Assembly: GCA_036004685.1 (NCBI GenBank)
Contig: DASYRE010000032.1
Location: 1 to 64,000 of the forward strand
From: Candidatus Polarisedimenticolia bacterium
Lineage (GTDB): Bacteria > Acidobacteriota > Polarisedimenticolia > Gp22-AA2 > AA152
Length of the DNA stretch: 64,000 nucleotides
Direction: 5' to 3'
Numbering within the stretch: the first letter of the stretch is position 1; the number at the start of each line of letters is the position of its first letter. Below are positions 7,485 to 17,101 of this stretch, in pieces. The notes below the pieces were generated by a model. That model did not search any database. It was given only the letters and a program-made list of their open reading frames with translations, and had not been told where the DNA came from. A program made the position numbers and the translations under genes.

Positions 7485-8516
7485 ATGTTCCCCCGTTTCC
7501 GATGGTTTCCCCTGATCGCGTTCGTGGCGCTTTGTTTCGTGGTCGCCGCCTGCTCCTCGGCGACCTCCGTCGGGGCCTCCTCCAAGAAAGACACAACGGC
7601 CTTGAATCCCGCCGTCGCGATGATCGACGGGCAGCCGATCACCCAGAGCGAGCTCGACGAGAAGGTCAGCCAACAGCTCTACGAGGTCCGGCAGCAGGCC
7701 CTCGAGCAGATGCTCGCGGAGAGGCTCCTGGACAAGGAAGCCAAGGTGCAGGGAGTCACCCGGGAAGCCCTGCTGGAGAAGGAGATCAATGCGAAGGTGA
7801 CGGAGCCGACGCAGGCCGAGATCGATCAGGTCTGGGAAGCCAACAAGGCGCGGCTGCCGGGGAAGACCAAGGAGCAGGTGCAGCCCGAAATCGTCAAGTT
7901 CCTCAAGGAGCAGAAGAAGCCTCCCATCCAGCAGAGCTTCCTGAAATCGCTGCGCAGCAAGTACAAGGTTCAGGTCTTGATGGAGCCGGCCCGCGTCGCC
8001 GTCGGCGTCGACGACGATCCGTCCCGGGGGCCCGCGGCCGCGAAAGTGACGATCGTCGAGTTTTCCGATTTCCAGTGCCCCTTCTGCAGCCGTGTGGAGG
8101 GGACCGTGAAGCAGGTCCTCGAGAACTACAAGGACAAGGTGCGGTTCGTCTATCGTGATTTCCCGCTCTCCATGCACCCCCTGGCCCCGAAGGCGTCCGA
8201 GGCGGCCCAATGCGCCAACGAGCAGGGGAAGTTTTGGGAGTATCACGACGCCCTCTACGCCGACCAGAGCAAGCTTGCCGTGGCCGATCTTCAGGCCACC
8301 GCGGAACGGCTGGGGCTGAAGGGCGACGCTTTCAAGACCTGTCTCGAATCGGGCAAGTTCGCCGCGGAAGTGAGCAAGGACATGCAAGACGGGACGAAGG
8401 CGGGAGTGAGCAGCACGCCCTCGTTCTTCATCAACGGGATTCCGGTCGTGGGCGCACAGGGCTACGAAGCCTTCTCAGAGGTGATCGATCGGGAGCTGGC
8501 AAAACCCGGAAAGTAG
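7485..8516 (+). CDS. DsbA-like thiol-disulfide lipoprotein with SurA-type N-terminal domain
   Basis: The product has a lipoprotein signal ending in VVAAC (lipobox), a region of about 130 residues resembling the SurA/PpiC N-terminal chaperone domain (AMIDGQPITQSELDEKV, then a charged helical stretch), and a DsbA/thioredoxin-like domain with FSDFQCPFCSRV (CxxC active site) and STPSFFINGIPVVGAQ (cis-Pro loop). It probably works at the cell-envelope membrane in disulfide exchange and folding. Two adjacent ATGs exist (7482, 7485); the AGGAGG at 7474-7479 favours 7485, giving 343 residues. The open frame extends upstream to 7356 but that part is not protein-like. Confidence 0.87.
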   Translation: MFPRFRWFPLIAFVALCFVVAACSSATSVGASSKKDTTALNPAVAMIDGQPITQSELDEKVSQQLYEVRQQALEQMLAERLLDKEAKVQGVTREALLEKEINAKVTEPTQAEIDQVWEANKARLPGKTKEQVQPEIVKFLKEQKKPPIQQSFLKSLRSKYKVQVLMEPARVAVGVDDDPSRGPAAAKVTIVEFSDFQCPFCSRVEGTVKQVLENYKDKVRFVYRDFPLSMHPLAPKASEAAQCANEQGKFWEYHDALYADQSKLAVADLQATAERLGLKGDAFKTCLESGKFAAEVSKDMQDGTKAGVSSTPSFFINGIPVVGAQGYEAFSEVIDRELAKPGK

Positions 8517-8592
8517 AGCCGGCCTTTCGGAATCGCCCCGCTGTCGCGCAGCATCTCAGGAAACGTCGCTTCTCTACTCAACTGGAGGTGTC

Positions 8593-9237
8593 GTGAAGGT
8601 CAACCGAGCTCTTCCCGTCCTGGTGCTGAGCCTGATGCTGCCCGCCGCGTTCGTCTTCGCCGTCACCGAAAGCGCCAAGAACGAAGCCTACAAGATCGAT
8701 CCGGACCACTCCAACGTGGGATTCTCGATTCGCCACTTCTTCAGCAAGGTCCCGGGCCACTTCAAGAACTACGAAGGAACGATTGCCCTCGATCCCAAGG
8801 ATCTCTCGAAGGCGAAGGTCGACGTCTCGATCGACACCGGCAGCATCGACACGGGTGTGGAGGATCGGGATAAGCACCTGAAGAGTCCCGACTTCTTCGA
8901 CGCCGCCAAGTACCCCAAGATGACCTTCGTCTCGACCGAAGTGATCCAGAAAGGGCCGAATCACGCCGCGGTGAAAGGCAACCTCACCTTGCACGGAGTC
9001 ACCAAGCCGGTCACGCTGGAGGCGGACGTCCTCGGCTTCAGCCCGGACCCGTGGGGAGGATACCGCGGCGGCTTTGAAGCGAAGACCACCCTCAAGCGGA
9101 GCGATTTTGGAATCTCCTGGAACAAGGCGGTGGAAGGGGGAGGGTTGCTTCTCGGCGACGACGTCGAAGTCACCCTGAACATCGAGGCCGTTCGGGAAAC
9201 CCCCAAGGCGGCCGAACCGGCCCCGAAGAAGAACTGA
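8593..9237 (+). CDS. YceI-family periplasmic lipid-binding-like protein
   Basis: The 214-residue protein has a Sec signal peptide (to about residue 23) and a full YceI domain: YKIDPDHSNVGFSIRHFFSKVPG, the DTGVEDRDKHLKSPDFFDAAKYP block, and LTLHGVTKPVTLEADVLG. YceI proteins form a lipocalin-like barrel that binds isoprenoids or fatty amides. GGAGGT precedes the first codon (GTG). It follows the DsbA-like lipoprotein by 76 bases and ends at a strong terminator. Confidence 0.93.
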   Translation: MKVNRALPVLVLSLMLPAAFVFAVTESAKNEAYKIDPDHSNVGFSIRHFFSKVPGHFKNYEGTIALDPKDLSKAKVDVSIDTGSIDTGVEDRDKHLKSPDFFDAAKYPKMTFVSTEVIQKGPNHAAVKGNLTLHGVTKPVTLEADVLGFSPDPWGGYRGGFEAKTTLKRSDFGISWNKAVEGGGLLLGDDVEVTLNIEAVRETPKAAEPAPKKN

Positions 9238-9272
9238 CTTTTCGGCCGGTCCGGAAGTCCGGGAAACGGGAA

Positions 9273-9296
9273 GGGGCGCTGCGGCGCCCCTTTTTT
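9273..9296 (+). terminator. Rho-independent terminator after yceI
   Basis: GGGGCGC-TGCG-GCGCCCC followed by six T residues forms a 7-bp G+C stem with a T-tract, 35 bases past the YceI stop codon. It is the clearest intrinsic terminator in the window. Confidence 0.92.
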
Positions 9297-9312
9297 CATG
9301 CTCCGAGCCTCG

Positions 9313-10701
9313 TCAATTCAAGACGGGGGGAACGTAGGGAAGCGTCTGCGCGAACAGCCAGCAGAGGAAGAGGACGATCGGCGCATGGAACGCGAGCTGC
9401 AGGATCGAATAGCCCGCCAAGTCGCGAGCCCGGACGTTGAGGATTCCCATCAAAGGAAGCATCCAGAAAGGATTGATGAGATTCGGGAGCGCCTCCGCGG
9501 CGTTGTAGATCTGCACCGTCCAGCCGAGATGCACCTTCCAGGCGTTGGCCCCCGCCATCACGTAAGGGGCTTCGATCACCCACTTCCCTCCGCCGGAAGG
9601 GACGAACAGCCCCAGGACCGCGGAGTAGACGGCGACCATCAGGGGAAAAGTCGCCTTCGTCGAAAGGCGCACGAACCAGTCGGCGAGGAAGCCGGCAAGA
9701 TGGGTCCGCGAGATCATGCCGAAGATCCCCGCATAGAACGGGAACTGGATCAACACCCCGGCGGTGGCGGGAACCGATTTCGCCACCGCCGAGAGAAACG
9801 ATTTCGGCCGTCCGTGCAGGAGGAGCCCAAGCGCCAGAAAGGCCATGTTGAAGTGGTTCAGATCCAGCGCCGCGACGAGGCCCTTCCGATAGAGCTGGAG
9901 TCCCAGGTAGACGGCCATCAGCCCCGCCACCGCCACCCCCAGCACGACACTGTCCTCGACCTTCTCGGCGGGCGTCCTGGCCGGAGCGCGCTCCACCGTC
10001 AGCGGCTCGAACCGGATCCCCATCTGCCGGGCCGTCCGGGCGTTCTTGGCCGAGGGGCAGGAGAAGTAGGCCACGGCGACCGAGACGGCGACCAGCACCG
10101 CGGCGGAGGCCAGGTTCTGCCAGAGCAGGATCGTATCGCTCAAGGGGATGACTCCGGTGACCGGAAGCAGGGCGGCGGGGATCGCCGAGCGGGTCGCCTG
10201 CATCAGGGCGGCCGAGGAGGAGAAGCCGAGGGCCCAGACGCTGCCCAATCCAAGGTAGGCCGCCGCCCCGATGGCGCGATAGTCGACCCCTTCGACCCGG
10301 GACACCACTTCCCGGACGAGGAGCCCCGTGAAGACCAGTGAAAGGCCCCAGGAGATCATCGAGGTGGCCATGGCGAAGAAGGCCACGAAGGCGACGGCGC
10401 TCCTCGGCTGGACGGGCAGGGAGGCGAGGGCGCGGATGAGCCGCGCCGCGGGCGGTGAGCAGGCGACCACGAAGCCACCCAGGATCACCATCACCATCTG
10501 CATGGTGAAGGGGACCAGGACCCAGAATCCTTCGCCGAACTCGGTCACCAGGCGCTGCGGGCTCTCCCCCAGCAGCAGGCCGGCGCCGAAGGTGAGCAGG
10601 ACGGCGGCCAGGGCGAAAACGAAGGCGTCCGGGAAGTAGCGCTCGCAAGCCTCGGCGAGCCGCTGTCCGGCTCGGGCCAGGGGCGGTGGCTTGGCGCTCA
10701 T
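9313..10701 (-). CDS. Short-chain fatty acid transporter (AtoE/TIGR00366 family)
   Basis: The 462-residue protein is a multi-pass inner-membrane carrier of the AtoE family, which moves short-chain fatty acids or related carboxylates. Family signatures include RYFPDAFVFALAAVLLTF near the N-terminus, FTMQMVMVILGGFVVACSPPA, the SWGLSLVFTGLLVREV segment, QFPFYAGIFGMI and VPSGGGKWVIEAPYVM. The start at 10701 is chosen because GGAGGG lies directly upstream; the open frame continues for 70 non-conserved residues. It faces away from the MacA-like operon. Confidence 0.9.
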   Translation of the reverse strand: MSAKPPPLARAGQRLAEACERYFPDAFVFALAAVLLTFGAGLLLGESPQRLVTEFGEGFWVLVPFTMQMVMVILGGFVVACSPPAARLIRALASLPVQPRSAVAFVAFFAMATSMISWGLSLVFTGLLVREVVSRVEGVDYRAIGAAAYLGLGSVWALGFSSSAALMQATRSAIPAALLPVTGVIPLSDTILLWQNLASAAVLVAVSVAVAYFSCPSAKNARTARQMGIRFEPLTVERAPARTPAEKVEDSVVLGVAVAGLMAVYLGLQLYRKGLVAALDLNHFNMAFLALGLLLHGRPKSFLSAVAKSVPATAGVLIQFPFYAGIFGMISRTHLAGFLADWFVRLSTKATFPLMVAVYSAVLGLFVPSGGGKWVIEAPYVMAGANAWKVHLGWTVQIYNAAEALPNLINPFWMLPLMGILNVRARDLAGYSILQLAFHAPIVLFLCWLFAQTLPYVPPVLN

Positions 10702-10854
10702 CGAGCCCTCCAAGAAACGGCATTCCCCTCGTGGGACGGCATTTCGGATCGCTCGCGCCGGCGGCGGCGAGCCGGGCGCGGGGGGCATTCTAGTCCAGAT
10801 GGGAAATCCCCCCGAAGTCATTTTCGCCCGGCGGCCTTCGCCCGGGGAGCCTCG

Positions 10855-10863
10855 TGCTAAACT
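10855..10863 (+). promoter_or_regulatory. Extended -10 promoter of the macAB-like operon
   Basis: TGC-TAAACT forms an extended -10 element about 126 bases before the MacA-like ATG. It lies in the intergenic region shared with the fatty acid transporter, where no other gene is visible. Confidence 0.45.
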
Positions 10864-10988
10864 TGGCGAACAATCCAGTCCGAACTTTCGTAACAGAGGG
10901 CAGCGGCGCAAAACTCAGCCGGCTCTGCGGGAGGCCGATCCCCCAGGCCCGAAAACATATCTCGAGTCTCGAACAGGGAGGAACTTGC

Positions 10989-12233
10989 ATGGCAGGCATG
11001 TCGAGGAAGGGGAGACGCCGGTGGATCTGGGTCGGACTGATTCTGATCCTCGTGCTTGGGGGTGGGGCCGCCTTCTATGCCAAAGGAAGCTTCGCCCGGA
11101 ACAACCGGGGGGTTTCTCCCGAGGACCTCGACATCCGCCTGGGGAAGTCGGAGATTTCCGAGATTCAGGTCACCGTCAACGAAGTCGGGACGATCGAGCC
11201 GGTCGTGAAGGTGGACGTGAAATCGACCCTTTCCGGAAAGGTCACCGAGCTGCTCGTCCGCGAAGGGGACCGGGTGGTGCGCGGGCAGATCCTGGCCCGC
11301 GTCGAGCCCGACGTCAATCAGGCGCAGACCCTGTCCGAGGTGCGCTCGAACCTCAACATGGCGGAGATCCGGGCCCGGGACGCCCAGAAGGACCTGGAGA
11401 CCAACACCCGGCTGCACGAAGAGGGGCTCCTCTCCGACGTGCAGCTCAAGGATTTCAGCGTGCGCTTCGAGGCGGCCTCCGAGACGCTGGAATCGGCCCG
11501 GACGAAGAACCTCATCGTGAAGGAGAGTGGCATCCCGATCGAGGGGAAGATCTCCACGTCCCAGCGGGTGAACATCGTCTCTCCCATGGACGGCACCGTC
11601 ATCAAGCGGAACGTCGAGGTGGGACAGACGGTCAGCTCGGGCCTCTCCTCGTTCAACGAAGGCACGGCCCTGTACACGGTGGCCGACGTCGGCTCGATGC
11701 TGATCAAGGCCTCGATCAACGAGGTGGACATCGGCCGGGTCCGCGACCGCATGCCGGTCATGATCACGGTCGACGCGTTTCCCTACAAGCGCTTCGACGG
11801 AAGCGTCACGCACATCTCCCCGGCCGCGCGCCTCAAGGAGAAAGTGAAGGTCTTCGACGTCGAGGTGACGCTGAGGGAGCAAATCCCCGACTTCCGCGCC
11901 GGCATGACGGCCAACATCGAGGTTCGCGGCGACAAGGTCTCCAAAGTGCTGGGCGTTCCGGTCGAGGCGATATTCAAGAAGAAGGACCGTGAGCTGGTGT
12001 ACGTGTTGAAGAAGACGTTCGACGAGGCGAAGGCAGGCCAGAAGCAGCCCCGCAAGACGAAGTCGGGGAAGCTCGACGTCTCGGATGTCTGGGAGCGCTT
12101 CTTCGAGGAGAAGGAGGTCAAGGTCGGGCTGGTGAGCCTCGAGCGGGCCCAGATTCTCGAGGGACTCAAGGAAGGAGCCGAGCTGGCGCTGGAGGATCCG
12201 ACCCGGCCGCGCCAGATCGAGGAAGAGAACTGA
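10989..12233 (+). CDS. MacA/HlyD-type periplasmic adaptor protein
   Basis: A single membrane anchor (residues about 12-31) is followed by the HlyD/RND adaptor architecture: a barrel-sandwich half (VDVKSTLSGKVTELLVREGDRVVRGQILARVEPD), a helical hairpin, the second barrel-sandwich half (NIVSPMDGTVIKRNVEVGQTVSS), and a beta-barrel domain. At 414 residues it is slightly longer than usual MacA because of a lysine-rich insertion near the C-terminus. GGAGG precedes the ATG. It links the inner-membrane ABC permeases encoded next to an outer-membrane channel; no TolC is in the window. ABC and two permeases follow without gaps. Confidence 0.9.
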   Translation: MAGMSRKGRRRWIWVGLILILVLGGGAAFYAKGSFARNNRGVSPEDLDIRLGKSEISEIQVTVNEVGTIEPVVKVDVKSTLSGKVTELLVREGDRVVRGQILARVEPDVNQAQTLSEVRSNLNMAEIRARDAQKDLETNTRLHEEGLLSDVQLKDFSVRFEAASETLESARTKNLIVKESGIPIEGKISTSQRVNIVSPMDGTVIKRNVEVGQTVSSGLSSFNEGTALYTVADVGSMLIKASINEVDIGRVRDRMPVMITVDAFPYKRFDGSVTHISPAARLKEKVKVFDVEVTLREQIPDFRAGMTANIEVRGDKVSKVLGVPVEAIFKKKDRELVYVLKKTFDEAKAGQKQPRKTKSGKLDVSDVWERFFEEKEVKVGLVSLERAQILEGLKEGAELALEDPTRPRQIEEEN

Positions 12234-12235
12234 CC

Positions 12236-12969
12236 GTGACGAGCACGACGCCCCTCGCTGAGGATTCCACCGGCCCCATCATCCGTCTCGAAGGGGTTCG
12301 GAAGGTTTACGGGGACGGCGACGACCAGGTCCAGGCCCTGCGCGGCATATCGCTGGAGCTGGCCTCGGGCGACTACGCCGCCATCATGGGGCCTTCCGGA
12401 TCCGGCAAGTCGACCTTGATGCATATCCTCGGATGTCTCGACATCCCGACGGACGGGGAGTACCTCCTGGCGGGGACCCCGGTCTCGAAGATGTCGTCGC
12501 GGCAGCTCGCCCGGATCCGGAACCGGCGGGTCGGGTTCGTCTTCCAGACCTTCAACCTCCTGCCGCGCTCCAGCATCCTGCGGAACGTCGAGCTGCCCAT
12601 GCTCTACGGGGGCACCGGACGGGCCGAGCGCCGCCGGCGGGCGCTGGAGGCGCTCGGGAAAGTCGGTCTCGCCGAGCGCGCCCGCGCGGTTCCCTCCCAG
12701 CTTTCGGGAGGGCAGCGGCAGAGGGTGGCGATTGCCCGGGCGCTGGTGAACGATCCTTCCATCATCCTCGCCGACGAGCCCACCGGGAACCTGGACACGA
12801 AAACGGGCCAGGACATCCTCGAGCTCTTCGGAGATCTCCATCGTCAGGGCCACACCGTCATCCTGGTCACCCACGATCCGAACGTGGCGGCGCGCGCCAG
12901 CCGCGTCGTCCGCATCGTCGATGGTCTCGTCGCCTCTCCCGAGGAAGACGACGCCGGAGGCGCCGGCCA

Positions 12970-12973
<4 letters not shown>
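12236..12973 (+). CDS. ABC transporter ATP-binding protein (MacB/LolD type)
   Basis: The 245-residue ATPase has Walker [10 protein letters not shown], the family motif [15 protein letters not shown], signature [15 protein letters not shown], Walker [13 protein letters not shown] and the switch histidine in VTHD. This set is typical of MacB/LolD/FtsE-like ATPases that drive mechanotransmission rather than substrate passage. It starts with GTG two bases after the adaptor stop, and its stop overlaps the next gene's TTG start. It works with the two permeases downstream. Confidence 0.95.
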
Positions 12974-14198
<1,225 letters not shown>

Positions 14199-14202
<4 letters not shown>

Positions 14203-15437
14203 AGCTCTGGGAGATCCTGCGGACCGTTCTCGGCGAGATCCGCCACCACAAGATGCGCTCCATGCTCACGCTTCTCGGGATCATCCTGGGGACGCTCTCG
14301 ATCACGGTGATGACCTCCTTGCTCGAGGGGATCATCACCACGGTCTGGGCCGGCTTCGCCGACATCGGCTACGACGGGGTGGTCCTGGTCCTGAATCGAG
14401 GGGCGAGGGACCTGCGGGAGTCCGCCGTGTTCGCCCGCTCCGAAGGCCTGCGCCCCCGCGACGCGGAAATCGTCCTGGCGCGCCGCAAGCTGGTCACCGC
14501 GGTCGCGCCGGTCACCTTCTGGGAGGAGATCGTCCGGAACGGGAGCGTCCAGCGCAAGGCCAGGATCAGCGGCGTGACCCCCTCCTACGCCACGGTGCGC
14601 AACCGGGAGGTGGAATCGGGACGCTTCTTCAACGAGGTGGACGAGAACTCCTTCACCCGGGTCTGCGTCCTCGGGTACCGCCTGAAGAACCGCTTGTTCG
14701 GCAGCGAGGACCCGCTCGGCAAGACGGTGAAGGTCGGCGAGCGGGTCTTCACCGTGGTGGGCGTCGGCAAGAAGCTGGGCAACCAGTTCGTGAACGACGA
14801 CGACTTCATCGAGGAGATGGAGGGACTCTACGTGCCGCTCGGCACGCTGAGGAAGTTCTACAAAGGGGAGGCCGAGCCCCTGGACGCCCTGGCGATCAAG
14901 ACCGGCGAGGTGGAGCGGCTGGGAGACGTGAAGGCGGAGGTCCAGGCCTCCTTGAAGATCGCCCATCGCGGGGCCGAAGACTTCCGGGTCCAGAACATCG
15001 CCGAGGAGCTGCTGCGCGCCCGCCAGGAGGTCACCGAGGAGATCCGGTCGTGGACGGTCGTCCTGAGCGCCATCGCGGGAGTCTCGCTGGTCGTGGGGGG
15101 GATTGGCCTTCTCTCGGTGATGCTCATCTCCATCGGGGAGCGCCTCTACGAGATCGGGCTGCGGAAAGCGATCGGCGCCACCGACTTCGAGATCTTTCTC
15201 CAGTTCCTCTCCGAGTCGGTGATCCTCTCCTCGCTCGGGGGGCTGCTCGGGATCGGCGGCGGCATCGCGATCACGAAATGGGCGGGAAGCTTCTTCCGCT
15301 CGGGATTGCCGATCCATCTCGACGGGCTGGCGATCGCCCTGGGGACCGCCCTGGTCCTCGGGGTCCTCTCCGGGATCTACCCCGCTCTGAAAGCGTCACG
15401 GCTCGAGCCGGTGGAGGCCCTCCGATCCTCGGCGTGA
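14199..15437 (+). CDS. MacB-type ABC transporter permease (second copy)
   Basis: The 412-residue protein has the same layout as its neighbour: MRSMLTLLGIILGTLSI, a periplasmic MacB_PCD domain, YEIGLRKAIGATDFEIF and the terminal IYPALKASRLEPVEALR. The ATG overlaps the previous stop (ATGA). Two different permeases with one ATPase and one adaptor point to a heterodimeric MacB-like exporter. Compared with the first copy, the periplasmic domain has diverged strongly while the membrane ends are conserved. Confidence 0.92.
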
Positions 15438-15544
15438 TGCGATGAACCAAACTCTCAAGCGGCCGGTCCTCGGCGTGCTCGCGGCGGAGTCCTCGGGCTG
15501 GTCCTGAACGTCGTGTTCGCGGCCGCGCTGCGGCGCTGGGCGGC

Positions 15545-17101
15545 TCAGGGAGAGGGCTCGGCGGCGGCGGCGCGCCCGGTGCCCGGATCCCTGCCGTAGA
15601 CGGGGTCCTTTCCCGGGGTAAGGATCTCCGGATACGACGGCGACTTCAGCCCTTCCGGAAGTTCCAGCGGGACGCTCGGCTCGAACCGGTGGCGGGATAG
15701 GAACATCCGTCCCGCGTAGCCGGTGAACACGAACTTGACGTTGTTCCAGAGCATCCAGAAGGTCTGGTCGGGGCAGGCTTTCCACAGACCGTTCTGGAGG
15801 ATGTAGAACGGATCCCAGTAGAGGCCGATTCCGGCGCTCGTCATGATCCGGGCCAGATCCTTGTCGCTGAGATGCTCGGTCCGGACGTTCGGGATGAAGC
15901 CGTTGTAGCGATCCAGGTCGTCCGGGTTGGTGACGAGATCCCGCTCCAGGAGCTGCCGGCGCAGCTCCGTCTTGGGATAAGGCGTGAGGCATTGCACGAT
16001 GCCGTGGTCGACGCCGATGTCGCGCACGTAGCGGTAGGTGGCGCGGACGTCCTCCTCCCGATCGTCGGGATTCCCGACGATGAAACCGCCGATGACGATG
16101 ATCCCGGCCTCCCGGAGGGCCTTCACCACCTTGCCGGTGCGGCTCGATTGCTTGCTCTTCCCGAGCACCTTCAGATTCCTCTCGTCGCCGCTTTCGATCC
16201 CCAGGAAGACCATCTTCACGCCGCCTCGGGCCAGCATCTCGGCGAGCGAGAGATCCGCCGCGATCGGGAAGACGCTGGCCTGCATCACCAGGAACAGGTC
16301 GTTGAGCCTCTCCCGTTCGAACCGCAGGCAAAGCTCCTTGAGGCGCGGCCCGTCGAGCGTGACGTTGTCGTCCACGAAAAGGACCCCGCGGGCGCCGCGG
16401 CTCCGCGCGTCGTGCAGGTCGGCGACAATCCAGTCCTCCGGGTAGAGACGGAAGGTCTTGCCGTACATTCGCCGGATGCTGCAGAACCCGCACGGCATCG
16501 TGCAGCCCCGGCTCGTCTCGGCCACGTCGAAAGGCCGTCCCATCCACAGGAAATCGCCGCTGACCCGGCGGCTGCGATCGGGCCGGCGGATGTCGTCCAG
16601 CTCCAGCAGCGGCGCCGGCGGGTTGTGGTGGTACTCGCCGCTCTTCCGGTACGAAAGACCGGCGATGGCGTCGAGATCGCCCCGGGAGTCCAGCGTCTCG
16701 ACCAGCGCGTTGAAGATCGCCTCGCCCTCCCCGCGGACGACGAAATCGAACAGGTCGCGATCGGGTCCGTCGCCGATCTCCTTCCACATGATGGTCGCAT
16801 GGTAGCCGCCCAGGACGGTGGCGACGCCCGGCCTCAGCGCCTTGCTGAGGGCGGCCGTCTTGCGCGCCGACCCGATTTGGAAGGACATGGCCGATATCCC
16901 GACGAGGTCGGGCGAGAACTCCCGCAATTGGCGCTCCAGGGCCTGCGCGGCGCGGCGGCGGTGCTTCACCAGATCGAGGATTCGCACCTCGTGACGCTCC
17001 TCCAGGTTTCCGGCCAGGCAGCAGAGGCCGAGATTGGGAAGCTCCATCATGTGATCGAAGCAGGAGGCGGAATCGGGCATGGCGACGAGGAGGATTTTCA
17101 T
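15545..17101 (-). CDS. B12-binding-type radical SAM protein
   Basis: The 518-residue protein begins with a Rossmann-like cobalamin-binding-type domain (MKILLVAMPDS, LVGISAMSFQIGSARKTA, VLGGYHATIMW, VVRGEGE), followed by the radical SAM core with TSRGCTMPCGFCSI (Cys-x3-Cys-x2-Cys) and FVDDNVTLDGPRLKEL. The usual DxHxxG of cobalamin ligation is not seen, as in many members of this superfamily. The C-terminal 150 residues contain hydrophobic FWMLWNNVKFVF and aromatic stretches. The ATG overlaps the stop of the upstream RND gene (ATGA), so the two are co-translated. A modified lipid or polyketide-like substrate is a guess from that linkage only. Confidence 0.88.
   Translation of the reverse strand: MKILLVAMPDSASCFDHMMELPNLGLCCLAGNLEERHEVRILDLVKHRRRAAQALERQLREFSPDLVGISAMSFQIGSARKTAALSKALRPGVATVLGGYHATIMWKEIGDGPDRDLFDFVVRGEGEAIFNALVETLDSRGDLDAIAGLSYRKSGEYHHNPPAPLLELDDIRRPDRSRRVSGDFLWMGRPFDVAETSRGCTMPCGFCSIRRMYGKTFRLYPEDWIVADLHDARSRGARGVLFVDDNVTLDGPRLKELCLRFERERLNDLFLVMQASVFPIAADLSLAEMLARGGVKMVFLGIESGDERNLKVLGKSKQSSRTGKVVKALREAGIIVIGGFIVGNPDDREEDVRATYRYVRDIGVDHGIVQCLTPYPKTELRRQLLERDLVTNPDDLDRYNGFIPNVRTEHLSDKDLARIMTSAGIGLYWDPFYILQNGLWKACPDQTFWMLWNNVKFVFTGYAGRMFLSRHRFEPSVPLELPEGLKSPSYPEILTPGKDPVYGRDPGTGRAAAAEPSP

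Noticed and set aside
15442-15507. Possible 21-residue gene or decayed membrane-protein start between the second MacB permease and the radical SAM gene
   Set aside because: It can be extended only by assuming a frameshift, overlaps the end of the neighbouring gene, and has no ribosome site.
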